Below the pieces are notes generated by a model. That model was not told the DNA's origin. It worked only from the letters and a program-made list of their open reading frames with translations, and did not search any database. Positions 43,791-54,262 of a stretch of DNA of 64,000 nucleotides are shown in pieces. Each line of letters starts with the position of its first letter. Within the stretch, counting starts at the first letter, position 1. The DNA comes from Barnesiella propionica (GTDB taxonomy: Bacteria > Bacteroidota > Bacteroidia > Bacteroidales > Barnesiellaceae): the NCBI RefSeq assembly GCF_025567045.1, contig NZ_JAOQJK010000005.1, positions 186,001-250,000 on the forward strand, read 5' to 3'. Position numbers and translations under genes: made by a program.

Positions 43791-45254
43791 TTATCTTTTG
43801 GTTTCTTCAAATAGTTTTTCGACTTCTTCTTTGTCATCGAAGTGATGTTTCACACCTTTTATTTCCTGGTAATTTTCATGACCTTTTCCGGCGATGAGTA
43901 TCACATCTCCCGGCTTTGCAAATTGAGTAGCAAGACGGATAGCTTCCCTTCTGTCGGCGATGGAGACGGTTTTGCGCCGTTCTTCCGGTGTCTCAAGTCC
44001 TGTAAGCATATCTTTCAGTATATCTTCCGGTTCTTCGAAGCGGGGGTTGTCTGATGTAAGAATGACTCTGTCGCTTGCGTTTACAGCCTCACGTGTCATG
44101 AGCGGACGTTTTCCTTTATCCCGGTTTCCTCCGGCCCCCACCACTGTTATGATTTCTCCTCTGTTCCTGAGAACTTCCCGTATCGAACCTAATACATTAT
44201 TCAGAGCATCAGGGGTATGAGCATAATCAATGACGACTGTATATCCGTCGGGAGAATGAAGAGTTTGGAAACGTCCTGTGACAGGCATAAGCAGACTCAT
44301 TTTAATGAGAACCTCCTCCGGGTTGCGGCCCAACAAACAAGCAGCTCCGTAAACCGAAAGCAGATTATATGCGTTGAATTTTCCGACAAACCTTACTTCA
44401 ACCTCTTTTCCGTTTATTTGTAATGTAGTTCCATCTATGCGGCTTTCAACGATATAACCTTTAAAGTCGGCCGGTGTACGCAGTGAATAAGTATGTTTTG
44501 AGGCCTTGGTATTTTGTAGCATGACCATTCCCGATTTATCGTCGAGGTTGGTAAGGGCGAATGCTTTATCTGGTAATTCATCGAAGAAGAGCTTTTTAGC
44601 TTTGAGATATGCTTCGACAGTTTTGTGATAATCCAGGTGGTCGCGTGTCAGGTTTGTAAATATTGCTCCATTGAAATCAAGGCCGGCAATACGGCGTTGC
44701 TGGGCTGAATGGGAACTGACTTCCATAAAGGCGTAGGTGCATCCGGAGTCTACCATTCTGCGTAAAAGCCCGTTTAACTGGATAGGATCCGGAGTCGTAT
44801 GCGTGGCAGGAACGGCTACGTCGTCAATATAGTTGCATACGGTGGAAAGTAAGCCTACTTTTTCTCCGAACAAGCGAAACATTTCATATAGCAAAGTCGC
44901 CGTGGTAGTTTTTCCGTTTGTTCCCGTAACTCCGGTTAAGACCAGTTCACGTGAAGGATATCCGTACCAAGCTGAAGCTAAGCGTGCCAGTGCTTCTGCG
45001 CTGTCTTTTACCTGGATATACAATATTTTTTTATCTGTTTTCGCGGGAATTTCTTCGCAAACTATTGCAACCGCTCCTTGTTCTATTGCCTTGTCTATAT
45101 ATTCATGCCCATCGGTATTCGTTCCACGTACGGCGACAAATAAAAAATTATCGCGAATATTTCTGGAATCGGAATCTATCCCGGCTACTTTTTCTACAGG
45201 ATTACCCTGGTGTGAAAGGGGCTTTATGTCTTGTATTAACTTTTTTAATTCCAT
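43791..45254 (-). CDS. murE: UDP-MurNAc-tripeptide synthetase MurE
   Basis: 487 residues. ATP-binding GTNGKTTTA (111-119), [19 protein letters not shown] and the amino-acid selectivity motif SDNPRFE. DNPR is characteristic of meso-diaminopimelate-adding MurE, so the cell wall is expected to be DAP-type. It lies between ftsI and mraY with short gaps. Confidence 0.97.
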   Translation of the reverse strand: MELKKLIQDIKPLSHQGNPVEKVAGIDSDSRNIRDNFLFVAVRGTNTDGHEYIDKAIEQGAVAIVCEEIPAKTDKKILYIQVKDSAEALARLASAWYGYPSRELVLTGVTGTNGKTTTATLLYEMFRLFGEKVGLLSTVCNYIDDVAVPATHTTPDPIQLNGLLRRMVDSGCTYAFMEVSSHSAQQRRIAGLDFNGAIFTNLTRDHLDYHKTVEAYLKAKKLFFDELPDKAFALTNLDDKSGMVMLQNTKASKHTYSLRTPADFKGYIVESRIDGTTLQINGKEVEVRFVGKFNAYNLLSVYGAACLLGRNPEEVLIKMSLLMPVTGRFQTLHSPDGYTVVIDYAHTPDALNNVLGSIREVLRNRGEIITVVGAGGNRDKGKRPLMTREAVNASDRVILTSDNPRFEEPEDILKDMLTGLETPEERRKTVSIADRREAIRLATQFAKPGDVILIAGKGHENYQEIKGVKHHFDDKEEVEKLFEETKR

Positions 45255-45267
45255 TGTAAATAGCTTC

Positions 45268-47370
45268 TTATATCTCTAATGTAATCCATATTTTTTGTCC
45301 TTTACGAATTGCCGTACCGGGAGGTATGGATTGGGTTTTTACTTTTCCTTTTCCTTTCAGACCAACCTTAAGCCCTGACTTTTCGAGAATATATAGCGCA
45401 TCTTTTGCACCCATATTCGTAACATTAGGGACGAAGGTATATGTTTTATCTAAGTCGTGTTGGATGTTTTGTTGTTCTTTGTCATATATCAGCCCGAGAT
45501 TTTTACAAACCGTATATGTGGCCTCTTCCGATCCGGTTTTTATACGAGGTTCAAAAGGACGGACGGTATCGCGTTTAATCTCCAGATGGGTATCTAACAA
45601 GCCCATGGCGAACATTTTTTCCGCAATGCTTTTCAACACACCTCCGGAATAGCGGGCTGCCGACGGCATACCCGGAAGGTCAGGTTCCGAAATAGTGACT
45701 ACACAGGAATATTGGGGATTTTCGGCCGGGAAGAAACCGCAGAATGTAATACGGTATCCGCTGTATCCTTCTTTGCCCCTCGACACTTTCGCTGTTCCTG
45801 TCTTTCCTGCTATTTTTACTTTGTCCGAGCGAACGGCCCGGGCAGTTCCTCCTTCTTCGAATACGACGCCGAATAACATTTTCTGGAGAGCTTGGGCTGT
45901 TTCCGGTTTACACATTTGTTCCCGTATGTATTCGGTATTGAATATCGAATCGGTTTTTCCCTCTTTAATAAGCTCTTTTACAAGTCTGGGACGTACGAAC
46001 TTGCCATTATTGGCTATGGTGTTGTACAGAGCGAGAATATAAATGGGCGGTATGGCAGTGGAATATCCGTAAGACATACGGGTAAGGTCTATTTTTCCTT
46101 CCAGGTTATTTTTTAAGTGCCGTATTTGTGGTATAACTGCTCCGGGAATATGTAAATTAAGAGGATCTGTGAACCCGATACGTTCGATTTCTTTTACGAA
46201 ACCGTCGGGGTTGTCTCCGAAGCCTTTTAAAGTTATGACCGATAATCCGATGTTCGAAGAGTACCATATACATTGTTCTGCGGTGATTTGTGCTCGCGGA
46301 TGGGTGTCGGTTATCGGCTTGTTTGCCGGAAACGGGAACCTTCCGTTATGAACGTTGACCAGGTCGTGCGGTCTTACGATTCCCTTGTCCAGTGCGATCA
46401 TCATTGACAGAGCTTTTACTGTAGACCCCGGTTCGTATGCTCTTACCGCTTCGTTCGTTCCTTCATAATAATCACCGTTGGAAGTGCGTGTAAGATTTGA
46501 CATTGCCTTGATATCTCCGGTGGCAACTTCCATGACTACTGCAACGCCGAATTGTGCATTAATAGGCTTTATGATATCCAGTAAGGATTGTTCTGTTATA
46601 TCTTGTATGTCTATGTCGAGTGTGGTTTTCACATCTACTCCTCTGGTAGGAGGTGTTTCTTCCCAGCCGATAATTCCGCTGGTCACTTGCTTTTTTACAC
46701 GTTGGCCCGGTTTCCCTTTCAGTAAGTTATCGAATGATTTTTCAAGGCCGCTGGAACCGCACTGGTTTTCATCCACATTACCGATGGCCCGTGAAGCCAT
46801 GGAACCGAAAGGTTTCAGCCGTTGTATTTTTGCATCCTCGGGACGGCATATATGCAATCCGGTATGAGATGCAAATTCCCTTTGATATCTTTTGTGATTA
46901 AAAAAAGGAAATGTTTTTATCTCTTGAAAATCTTTGTCGAAAACATCCCTTACCAGAACGTAATTTCTGTTTTTGTCTCTTCTTTCGTAAGCTTTGCGGA
47001 TATCTTTATTATATTGCTTTGCTGTTTTATTAGGAAATTTTCTGGCCAGAGCCTCGCTCAGGGCCGGAAGCTCTTTGAGGAAAATAGTGTCTTTATCGAA
47101 TTTGGAAGCTTTAAAATCTATAAGAACATGATATAGTACAATGTCTGTCGCCATGATGCGTCCGTCTGAAGCCAGAATATCACCCCGATACGGTTTTAAT
47201 GTATCAATGCGTGAGAGTTCGGACATAGCCTTTGCATTCCAGTGTCTGGCGTCGATAAAGCAGGTATGTGCGGCCTTAGTAATAATCCAGCCGGCAAACA
47301 TCAATGTCAACGTTATAATGATAGAATATCTGAATAATATATGTGCGCTGTTTTTAGTCTTTTTCGCCAT
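45268..47370 (-). CDS. ftsI: Septal peptidoglycan transpeptidase FtsI (PBP3) with PASTA domain
   Basis: 700 residues. N-terminal transmembrane helix (13-34), dimerization domain, then the transpeptidase with SxxK (S316-K319), SSN (371-373) and KTG (523-525). The C-terminal ~60 residues form a PASTA-like domain ([23 protein letters not shown]). It cross-links septal wall. Its start overlaps the end of ftsL by 17 bp. Confidence 0.96.
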   Translation of the reverse strand: MAKKTKNSAHILFRYSIIITLTLMFAGWIITKAAHTCFIDARHWNAKAMSELSRIDTLKPYRGDILASDGRIMATDIVLYHVLIDFKASKFDKDTIFLKELPALSEALARKFPNKTAKQYNKDIRKAYERRDKNRNYVLVRDVFDKDFQEIKTFPFFNHKRYQREFASHTGLHICRPEDAKIQRLKPFGSMASRAIGNVDENQCGSSGLEKSFDNLLKGKPGQRVKKQVTSGIIGWEETPPTRGVDVKTTLDIDIQDITEQSLLDIIKPINAQFGVAVVMEVATGDIKAMSNLTRTSNGDYYEGTNEAVRAYEPGSTVKALSMMIALDKGIVRPHDLVNVHNGRFPFPANKPITDTHPRAQITAEQCIWYSSNIGLSVITLKGFGDNPDGFVKEIERIGFTDPLNLHIPGAVIPQIRHLKNNLEGKIDLTRMSYGYSTAIPPIYILALYNTIANNGKFVRPRLVKELIKEGKTDSIFNTEYIREQMCKPETAQALQKMLFGVVFEEGGTARAVRSDKVKIAGKTGTAKVSRGKEGYSGYRITFCGFFPAENPQYSCVVTISEPDLPGMPSAARYSGGVLKSIAEKMFAMGLLDTHLEIKRDTVRPFEPRIKTGSEEATYTVCKNLGLIYDKEQQNIQHDLDKTYTFVPNVTNMGAKDALYILEKSGLKVGLKGKGKVKTQSIPPGTAIRKGQKIWITLEI

Positions 47371-47728
47371 AGTCCTCTCTTTCCAATTTATAAGGTGGAT
47401 ACATGGGAATGCCCAGATTAAGTTGTTGTTTTTCTACTAAGTCTTGTATTTGTGACTGACGTATCATACCTCTGTAGTGGGCCGATTGTTTAAGATATTC
47501 CGAACGGGCATTCGTTAATTTATATTTCAGGGTGTTGATTTCTTTTATTTTTGATTGACAGGAATACCGGTTACTGATAAATGCAAATATCAGTAGAACG
47601 ACTATCCCGATGTTCTTCCAGTGTTTATAAAAAAGCTCATCCGAGAAAATTCGTCCCTGTACCGTTTTTTTTAGAATTTGAAAAGCGGTCATCCCGGTTT
47701 CAGTTTTTTTCTCTGCATTTGCTCCCAT
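47354..47728 (-). CDS. ftsL: Cell division protein FtsL-like
   Basis: 124 residues. A cytoplasmic part of about 35 residues, one transmembrane helix (about 41-58, IGIVVLLIFAFISNRY) and a periplasmic coiled coil. Size, topology and position between rsmH and ftsI identify it as FtsL, although sequence identity in this family is low. It forms a scaffold with FtsQ and FtsB. Confidence 0.85.
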   Translation of the reverse strand: MGANAEKKTETGMTAFQILKKTVQGRIFSDELFYKHWKNIGIVVLLIFAFISNRYSCQSKIKEINTLKYKLTNARSEYLKQSAHYRGMIRQSQIQDLVEKQQLNLGIPMYPPYKLEREDYGEKD

Positions 47729-47752
47729 ACTTATAGCGTTAATAATTTCCGG

Positions 47753-48661
47753 TTATATTTTTTCTGCTATTCTTAATTTTGCGCTTCGTGACCGGGGATT
47801 CCTTTCTATTTCCTCATCCGAAGGTGTGATTACTTTATTATTGATCAGCTTGAACGGCGTATTTATTTTTCCGTAAAAATCTTTTTTAGTTTGTCCTTCT
47901 ATATTCCCTGTCTTTAAAAAATTCTTTACCATGCGGTCTTCCAGCGAATGATAGGTAAGAATGACCAGCCTTCCGCCGGGTTTTAATAGAGAGGACGATT
48001 GTTGCAATAATTGTTTCAGACTGTCCATTTCATGATTTACTTCTATCCGTAATGCCTGAAAGAGTTGTGCCAATTCTTTTTTTTCTTGTTTATTGCTGAT
48101 AAAAGGCTTTACAATTGACAGTAATTGCTCTGTCGTTTCGATTTTTCCTGTATTCCTGGCTTTTACCAGGGCGGAAGCTATTTTTCTGGATGTTTTCAGC
48201 TCTCCGTATAAGTACAGGATGTCTGCCAAACGCTCCTCATTATAGGTGTTGATAATATCTTCGGCGGTAAGATCTGCATGTTTATTCATGCGCATGTCCA
48301 GTCTTCCTTCAAAGCGAAAAGAAAATCCTCGTTGCGAATCGTCAAAATGGTGGAATGATACCCCCAGATCGGCTAAGATTCCATCTATTTTCGTGACATG
48401 GTGAAACTTCATAAAATTTTTGAGGAACCGAAAATTACTGCGTATGAATGTAAACCGTTTGTCTTCTATGATATTTTGTTCAGCATCTTCATCCTGGTCG
48501 AATGCATATAAATGGCCGCTATTATTCAGCAGACGTAATATCTCACGGGAATGTCCTCCTCCCCCGAATGTAACGTCGACATAGATCCCGTCCGGTTTCA
48601 GGTTGAGACCGGCCATACATTCATTCAATAATGCAGGTATATGATATATAGGCTTTTGCAT
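47753..48661 (-). CDS. rsmH: 16S rRNA m4C1402 methyltransferase RsmH (MraW)
   Basis: 302 residues from the ATG at 48661 (MQKPIYHIPALLNE), the normal RsmH start; a TTG at 48679 could extend it by six residues but is less likely. SAM-binding VDVTFGGGGHSREIL, DGILADLGVSFHHFDDSQRGFSFR, and LTYHSLEDRMVKNF are diagnostic. It N4-methylates C1402 of 16S rRNA. First gene of the dcw run here; mraZ, normally in front of it, is absent. Confidence 0.95.
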   Translation of the reverse strand: MQKPIYHIPALLNECMAGLNLKPDGIYVDVTFGGGGHSREILRLLNNSGHLYAFDQDEDAEQNIIEDKRFTFIRSNFRFLKNFMKFHHVTKIDGILADLGVSFHHFDDSQRGFSFRFEGRLDMRMNKHADLTAEDIINTYNEERLADILYLYGELKTSRKIASALVKARNTGKIETTEQLLSIVKPFISNKQEKKELAQLFQALRIEVNHEMDSLKQLLQQSSSLLKPGGRLVILTYHSLEDRMVKNFLKTGNIEGQTKKDFYGKINTPFKLINNKVITPSDEEIERNPRSRSAKLRIAEKI

Positions 48662-48940
48662 GATTTTATCGAATCCCAAGATATCTAAGCTTTTTAGAGT
48701 GTAAAGATATGGATTTTTATTGTATACTTCTTTATGAAAATCTTATTTTTTTCAATCGTTTCAAGCATACATTTTTCTTTGTTTATACTTTTCGGTTTCT
48801 TGTGTGTGGGAACGAAATATTCTTTTACAATGGAGGAAAATGTATTGAAATCGTTTTTATGTTTAAAATCGGATAAAAAAAATCGTAATTGAATAATAAA
48901 GAATAAAAAATCCTGTAATTTTGTGCGATATTTATTAATT
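48662..48940. promoter_or_regulatory. Divergent promoter region between dcw cluster and gls genes
   Basis: AT-rich gap with no mraZ-like frame. TAATTTTG at 48916-48923 is a TAnnTTTG -7 box for glsA, with a TTG (48889-48891) upstream. On the minus strand I see no convincing dcw promoter box. Confidence 0.45.
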
Positions 48941-49765
48941 ATGGAATCTTTGTCACCGCTGCAATTAGATGTAGAAGAAATTGTAAAAAATAAAGCTCCC
49001 AAGTATGCTTCCAAGATACCTGGTTTTGCCTTTCGTTATCTGGAACGGGTTATTTGCCAGGAAGGGTTAAATGAATTATTGCGGGAGAATCATGGGAAAG
49101 AAGGGGTGGAATTTGCAACAGCTGTCCTGTCTGATCTGAATGTTTCCATAAAAGTTATCGGTGAAGAAAATATACCGGATGAGGGTCGTTTTACCTTTGC
49201 TTCCAATCATCCTTTAGGTGGGCTTGACGGCATGGGATTAATTTCTTGGTTCGGCAAGAAGTATGAAGGTAAAATTAAATTTATGGTTAATGATCTGCTG
49301 ATGAATGTGAAGCCTTTGGCTCCTGTTTTTTTGCCGATTAATAAACATGGCGGACAGGCAAAAGGGTCTACCGAGATCATTAATAAAGCATATGAATCGG
49401 ATGATCAGATACTGGTTTTTCCTGCAGGTCTCGTTTCCCGCCGCCAAGGAAAAGATATCAGGGATCTGGAATGGAAAAAGGCATTTATAACTAAAACCGT
49501 CCAATTCCGACGGGATATAATCCCTCTTTATTTCGACGGGCTTAACAGCGGTCGGTTTTATAAGTTTGCACAAATTCGTAAACGTTTAGGTCTCAAATTC
49601 AATATAGAAATGATATATTTGCCAAGTGAAATGTTCAAAAGCCGGAACAAGACTTTTCGGGTTTACGTAGGTAAGCCTATTCCTTGGCAATCTTTGGATA
49701 AGTCAAAGACTGTTGCGGAGTGGGCAGAATATATTAAAGACATAGTTTATCACATTAAAAAATAA
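48941..49765 (+). CDS. glsA: PlsC-like acyltransferase, GlsA-type
   Basis: 274 residues from the ATG at 48941. Lysophospholipid acyltransferase fold with ASNHPLGGLDGMG (catalytic His near 90, Asp near 96) and VFPAGLVSRRQGK. In Bacteroides the homologous GlsA O-acylates N-acyl-glycine to make diacyl glycine lipids, and its gene neighbours glsB, as here (13 bp). Inner-membrane-associated. It is also related to hemolysin-type acyltransferases, so the name rests on the pair. Confidence 0.82.
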   Translation: MESLSPLQLDVEEIVKNKAPKYASKIPGFAFRYLERVICQEGLNELLRENHGKEGVEFATAVLSDLNVSIKVIGEENIPDEGRFTFASNHPLGGLDGMGLISWFGKKYEGKIKFMVNDLLMNVKPLAPVFLPINKHGGQAKGSTEIINKAYESDDQILVFPAGLVSRRQGKDIRDLEWKKAFITKTVQFRRDIIPLYFDGLNSGRFYKFAQIRKRLGLKFNIEMIYLPSEMFKSRNKTFRVYVGKPIPWQSLDKSKTVAEWAEYIKDIVYHIKK

Positions 49766-49778
49766 AAGCACGTTTGCT

Positions 49779-50726
49779 ATGGAAGATTTTATATCCCCGG
49801 TGGACAAGGACTTATTGAAGTCGGAGCTCACTCTCGAAAGATTTATGAGGGATACTCGTAAGGGTGATAATAAAATATATATCGTCAATTGCAATAACGC
49901 TCCGAATGTTATGCGTGAAATAGGACGCTTGCGTGAGATCGCTTTTCGTACCGCCGGTGGAGGTACGGGACGTTCGATGGATATAGACGAGTTTGATACC
50001 ATGGAAGAGCCTTGTCAGCAGTTGATAGTCTGGAATCCCGAGGCGGAAGAAATAATCGGGGGATATAGGTTCATTTTGGGAGAAAATATCCGTTATGATG
50101 AAAACGGGAGGCCGTGTATCGCTACATCACACATGTTTGATTTTTCACCTGAGTTCATTAGGGATTATATGCCGCATACTCTGGAGTTAGGACGTTCTTT
50201 TGTAACACTTGAATATCAGTCTTCCAAGGCAGGAGCTAAAGGTCTTTTCGCTTTGGATAATTTGTGGGACGGTTTGGGTGCATTGACGGTCGATTATCCT
50301 CAGATAGAATACTTCTTCGGCAAAGTAACCATGTATCCTTCGTATTCTACGGAGGGAAGAAATATGATCCTTTATTTTTTGAACAAGCATTTTCCCGACC
50401 CCCAGCACTTAGTTTGGCCGCGTATGCCTTTAAAGACAAATACTGATGAGGAAAAAATGAAAGATCTGTTCATATATGATTCTTTTAAAGACGATTATAA
50501 AGTGCTGAACCAGCAGGTGCGTGCACTGGGTTACAATATACCGCCTTTAGTAAATGCATATATGGGTTTATCTCCTACCATGCGTATGTTCGGTACGGCG
50601 ATAAACGATGAGTTCGGTGATGTGGAAGAGACAGGAATTCTTATTGCGGTAAAAGAAATACTGGAAGAAAAACGCAGTCGTTATATAGAGACTTATGATA
50701 AGTTGCCGCCTATCAAGATATCGTGA
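49779..50726 (+). CDS. glsB: Glycine N-acyltransferase, GlsB-type (GNAT)
   Basis: 315 residues. GNAT fold of the OlsB/hemolysin type: VMREIGRLREIAFRTAGGGTG, WNPEAEEIIGGYRFILGE, LGRSFVTLEYQ and the C-terminal NPPLVNAYMGLS-like segment. GlsB N-acylates glycine with 3-hydroxy fatty acid to yield commendamide-type lipids, which GlsA then acylates. Paired with glsA and followed by a strong terminator. Confidence 0.85.
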   Translation: MEDFISPVDKDLLKSELTLERFMRDTRKGDNKIYIVNCNNAPNVMREIGRLREIAFRTAGGGTGRSMDIDEFDTMEEPCQQLIVWNPEAEEIIGGYRFILGENIRYDENGRPCIATSHMFDFSPEFIRDYMPHTLELGRSFVTLEYQSSKAGAKGLFALDNLWDGLGALTVDYPQIEYFFGKVTMYPSYSTEGRNMILYFLNKHFPDPQHLVWPRMPLKTNTDEEKMKDLFIYDSFKDDYKVLNQQVRALGYNIPPLVNAYMGLSPTMRMFGTAINDEFGDVEETGILIAVKEILEEKRSRYIETYDKLPPIKIS

Positions 50727-50748
50727 CAAAAAGCCTTTTGGCTAAAAT

Positions 50749-50790
50749 AATACTCCGGGATATGACATAATTATCATATCCCGGAGTATT
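50749..50790 (+). terminator. Terminator after glsB
   Basis: A perfect 17-bp stem, 50749-50765 against 50774-50790, with an 8-nt loop and an ATTTTATATA tail, 23 bp after the glsB stop. Confidence 0.9.
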
Positions 50791-50852
50791 ATTTTATATA
50801 TGTTGTCTGCATTTTAGTATATTTGTAGTGTGCACTTTTAATTACGACGGTT

Positions 50853-51941
50853 ATGAAAATAGGAATATATCTGGGGGTTATCTTATTAGGTATCTGCTTT
50901 TCCTGTAAAAAAGATCCGGTTTCCCGGCTTGAGTCGGTAGATTTACTGGTGTTATACGGGGAAGATAGCTGCCGTTTTGTGCAGCCTGACGGAAAGGAGA
51001 TGTTGGTTTCTAATTATAAAGAATCATCTCTCGGATATGACGGAATGTTCTTGGTAAAAGATCAAGCGGATGGAAAGTGGGGATATGCGGATGAAGATGG
51101 AAACTATCTCCTACCTTCGGTGTACCGGTCGGCTTCCGTGTTTTCGGAAGGCAAAGCCTGGGTAGTCCGACAGAATGAAGCACCCGGCCTGATAGATACG
51201 AAAGGACGGTTAAAGTTTACACTACGGGATGCCTATGAGACTCGTATATTCCGGGATGGATTGGCTGCTTATTCGTTGAGGAACGGGAAATGGGGCTTTG
51301 TAGACGGGAAAGGAAATACGATTATTATTCCCGATTATATCGCAGTTACTGATTTTATAAATGGCATAGCGGCGGTTTGTTTCCGGGATAAAAGATGGGG
51401 GTATATCAGGAGAGACGGTTCATTGATTTTCGACAAGAAATTTGAAACTGCTTTCCCGTTTTCTCAAAACAGTCTTGCGGTCGTGAAAGAAGGCGGAAAA
51501 TATAAGGTGATAAATAGAGAAGGGAAAGAAATTTTTGTATCGCAGGGCGACAAGTTGTTGCCTGATGGAAAATGGTTCCGGATATTGCAGGCCGGGAAAT
51601 GGGGGTGGTGTAATGAAAAGGGTGAGATCATCATAAAACCTGTATTTGAAGAAACCGGATATTTTTATGATGAAGGACTGGCTCCTGTTAAGATACGTAA
51701 GAAATGGGGGTATATAGATACGAAAGGGAGAATGAAGATTAAAAGACAGTTCCGGGAAGCTTATCCGTTCATTGGAGAGAGAGCAGCAGTACGAGTAGAT
51801 AACAGTTATGGATTTATAGATAAGTCCGGCCGTTTTATTGTCAATCCTCAATATAACGCTATCTCTGATGATTATCTAAGTCAAGCTCTCCAAAGTTCGT
51901 CATATTATAATTCTGTCGTTACGGATGTAGTCCGGCGTTAA
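50853..51941 (+). CDS. WG-repeat lipoprotein
   Basis: 362 residues. Lipoprotein signal with lipobox CFSC (Cys 18). The rest is a run of about eight WG repeats (WGYADEDGNYL, WGFVDGKGNTI, WGYIRRDGSLI, WGWCNEKGEII, WGYIDTKGRM, YGFIDKSGRF), about 45 residues apart, probably a beta-propeller- or KWG-leptospira-like array used for binding. Outer-membrane or surface location is likely. Partner unknown. Confidence 0.88.
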   Translation: MKIGIYLGVILLGICFSCKKDPVSRLESVDLLVLYGEDSCRFVQPDGKEMLVSNYKESSLGYDGMFLVKDQADGKWGYADEDGNYLLPSVYRSASVFSEGKAWVVRQNEAPGLIDTKGRLKFTLRDAYETRIFRDGLAAYSLRNGKWGFVDGKGNTIIIPDYIAVTDFINGIAAVCFRDKRWGYIRRDGSLIFDKKFETAFPFSQNSLAVVKEGGKYKVINREGKEIFVSQGDKLLPDGKWFRILQAGKWGWCNEKGEIIIKPVFEETGYFYDEGLAPVKIRKKWGYIDTKGRMKIKRQFREAYPFIGERAAVRVDNSYGFIDKSGRFIVNPQYNAISDDYLSQALQSSSYYNSVVTDVVRR

Positions 51942-51946
51942 TAATG

Positions 51947-51980
51947 AAAAAGGAAAGGAGATCAAGCTCTTTTCCTTTTT
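51947..51980. terminator. Bidirectional terminator between convergent genes
   Basis: AAAAAGGAAAGGAG (51947-51960) pairs with CTCTTTTCCTTTTT (51967-51980), one G-U pair, between the WG-repeat gene on plus and the GIN-domain gene on minus. Confidence 0.8.
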
Positions 51981-52009
51981 ATTGTAATTAAGAATTGGTT
52001 AGTTTCTTT

Positions 52010-52765
52010 TTACAGAGTATTTTGTTCTTGGGTTTCGTTTTTTCCGGACAGAGGTAATACTTTTATATTTCCTAATGCAATTTTCTTGATGTTGGGATTC
52101 CCTTCATAATATACTGTGCCATTTCCGGTAGCTTTGGCCTTTAATGTTTTCTCCGCAAAGCAACCGATGGATGCGTTTCCGTAAATAGAGCATCGTACAT
52201 CCCTGGCTTTTAATTTATGTGCCCGTATTTCTCCCACACCTGTTACCGATAAGTCTGCTTCGCGGCAACTGCCGCTGATGTCTATATATCCTTTTCCGGT
52301 GAGTATGGATGCCTTTACAATGCTGAAATTGACGTCGGGAGCCAGTATGGAGCCGTTTCCGGTCAATTTAAGCGATAATAAGCTTCCGGTTAGTTTGTCG
52401 GGTAGATTCATTCGCAAGTCTCCGTTATATTCTGCCGATTCTAAGGCTGTGGAATATAGGGTGATGTCTGCCAGATTTCCTTCCGGTTTTTTGGTGTCGG
52501 TATATTTTATGATTAGTTCGCCTTTTTTACAATTAACCGAAATATATTCGGAAGTTCCGGTGTCGCCGGTGATCACCACATAGCCTGCCGAATCGGGATT
52601 TATACGATGGATAACATTGAAATTGTTAAGGATTTTTACTTTATAAAAATCATCTACGTGTATCTTTTGAGTATATTGCTTTTCTGTTGCTGTGCGGTTT
52701 TCTGAAAAACAGAAAAAGGTGAATCCTATGGCCAGAGCCGTTATTGTCAAAAATATTTTTTTCAT
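52010..52765 (-). CDS. Exported DUF2807 (head GIN domain) protein
   Basis: 251 residues. Signal peptide (about 1-20), then the GIN-domain beta-helix pattern: FNVIHRINPDSAGYVVITGD, and repeated short strands such as LTGNGSILAPDV, LTGKGYIDISG, VTGVGEIRAH, ATGNGTVYYEG. Homologues are called putative auto-transporter adhesin head proteins in Bacteroidetes; the role is uncertain. It lies 23 bp after dusB, possibly an operon. Confidence 0.85.
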   Translation of the reverse strand: MKKIFLTITALAIGFTFFCFSENRTATEKQYTQKIHVDDFYKVKILNNFNVIHRINPDSAGYVVITGDTGTSEYISVNCKKGELIIKYTDTKKPEGNLADITLYSTALESAEYNGDLRMNLPDKLTGSLLSLKLTGNGSILAPDVNFSIVKASILTGKGYIDISGSCREADLSVTGVGEIRAHKLKARDVRCSIYGNASIGCFAEKTLKAKATGNGTVYYEGNPNIKKIALGNIKVLPLSGKNETQEQNTL

Positions 52766-52788
52766 AAGAATATATATGTGTGAGATTA

Positions 52789-53775
52789 TTACTGATCGAG
52801 CTGATTGATTTCAACGTCCTTGATGATTTTTAATAATTCCTCTTTCGTGTTAGCGCGCAACATGGCTATCCGCGTTTCCTTGAAATTGGGAATGCCTTTG
52901 AAAACAGGAGTAGTGGCCAGATGCCGTCTTATGTGCAATATCCCGCGATATTCGTCCAGCCGGTCTATACTTTCCTGTATCTGACGGTACAGGACATCCA
53001 GCTTTTCTTTTGAAGAGAGGGCTGGTGCGTGTTCTCCGTATTTCAGGAAATGTTTTATGTCCCGGAATATCCAGGGTCTTCCGATAGATGCCCGGCCCAC
53101 CATAATGGCGTCTATCCCGTAACGGTTGAATTTTTCATAAGCCACTTCGGGAGTAGTCACGTCACCGTTCCCGATAATAGGTATGTGTATACGGGGATTA
53201 TTCTTTACTTCTCCTATCAGGGCCCAGTCTGCTTCTCCGGTATACATCTGGCTGCGTGTGCGACCATGTATGGTTAAGGCTGCTATGCCGCAATCCTGTA
53301 ATTGTTCTGCCAGGGAAACAATGATTTTTGATTCATGGTCCCAACCCAGCCGAGTCTTTACCGTAACGGGTATTTGCACGGCTTTTACGACGGCTGCTGT
53401 TATTTCCAGCATTTTAGGTATGTCTTTGAGCATACCGGCTCCCGCACCTTTTCCTGCAACTTTTTTTACCGGGCATCCGAAATTGATATCCAGAATGTCG
53501 GGTTGAGCTGCTTCGCATATTTGAGCCGCTTCCACCATAGCATCGGTTTCACGTCCGTATATCTGCATGGCTACGGGCCTTTCTTTTTTACTAATCGTCA
53601 GTTTTTGCCGGGTGCGATTTATACTACGGATAAGTGCGTCACTGGATATAAATTCGGTATATACCATGTCGGCCCCGAATTCTTTACACAATAACCGGAA
53701 GGATGGATCTGTAACATCTTCCATGGGTGCTAATAATACGGGGTATTTACCGAAATCTATATCTCCTATTTTCAT
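52789..53775 (-). CDS. dusB: tRNA-dihydrouridine synthase DusB-type
   Basis: 328 residues. FMN TIM barrel with LLAPMEDVTDPSFR (15-28), NFGCP (catalytic Cys 101), KTRLGWD, HGRTRSQMYTG, GNGDVTTPEVA and MVGRASIGRPWIF. C-terminal helical recognition domain present. Reduces specific uridines in tRNA D-loops with NADPH. Assigned to the DusB class by overall length and motifs. Confidence 0.92.
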   Translation of the reverse strand: MKIGDIDFGKYPVLLAPMEDVTDPSFRLLCKEFGADMVYTEFISSDALIRSINRTRQKLTISKKERPVAMQIYGRETDAMVEAAQICEAAQPDILDINFGCPVKKVAGKGAGAGMLKDIPKMLEITAAVVKAVQIPVTVKTRLGWDHESKIIVSLAEQLQDCGIAALTIHGRTRSQMYTGEADWALIGEVKNNPRIHIPIIGNGDVTTPEVAYEKFNRYGIDAIMVGRASIGRPWIFRDIKHFLKYGEHAPALSSKEKLDVLYRQIQESIDRLDEYRGILHIRRHLATTPVFKGIPNFKETRIAMLRANTKEELLKIIKDVEINQLDQ

Positions 53776-54029
53776 AATTATCCTCTAAATATAAGACGAA
53801 GATAATTTATTTTTATGATTTATGTGGTTTTTTCTTTTTTAAAAAAGATGAAGCGTAATGAGACCGTACCTGTATTGCAGGGTTTTACGAGTCTTTATAT
53901 GATACGAAAAAACAGGTTTTTACAGGTTGTATTAAGGTTTTTTCTTTTTTTGATCTTTCTAAATAATCATATATTTGTTTGAAACGAAATATAATGAAAA
54001 ATATTTTATTTCGTTTTATGGTAAAAATG

Positions 54030-54260
54030 TTTGCTTTTAATAATTATATGTTTTATATTTGTGACATAGAATAAAGGTTTACTCATAGTTTATTAGTCTG
54101 ATACGAATGAAAAGCATAACGTGCGACCAGAATTGTGCGTATTTATTTCGTTAGATACAAGTATATTACGATACCGTGAGGTATGAGGGTACTATGATCT
54201 AATATTTATAACTCCGATGAAAAAGACCTCGTAGCACTACATGCGAGGTCTTCTTTCTTT
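54030..54260 (+). ncRNA. Candidate small RNA (promoter to terminator)
   Basis: The dusB-M16 gap (487 bp) holds a consensus promoter on the plus strand: TTTG (54030-54033), 20 bp, TATATTTG (54054-54061). About 160 bp downstream is a terminator, AAGACCTCG (54223-54231) and CGAGGTCTT (54244-54252), followed by a CTTTCTTTTT run. A transcript of about 185 nt would start near 54068. It contains only a 15-codon frame (54107-54154, no clear ribosome-binding site). 6S-like or other regulatory RNA is possible; family not recognized. The same hairpin also ends the M16 gene on the minus strand. Confidence 0.5.
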
Positions 54261-54262
54261 TT

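Noticed and set aside
48694..49014. Open frame on the minus strand where mraZ would be expected
   Set aside because: It overlaps the glsA start, is low-complexity in Lys/Ile/Phe and has no MraZ/SpoVT-like motif.
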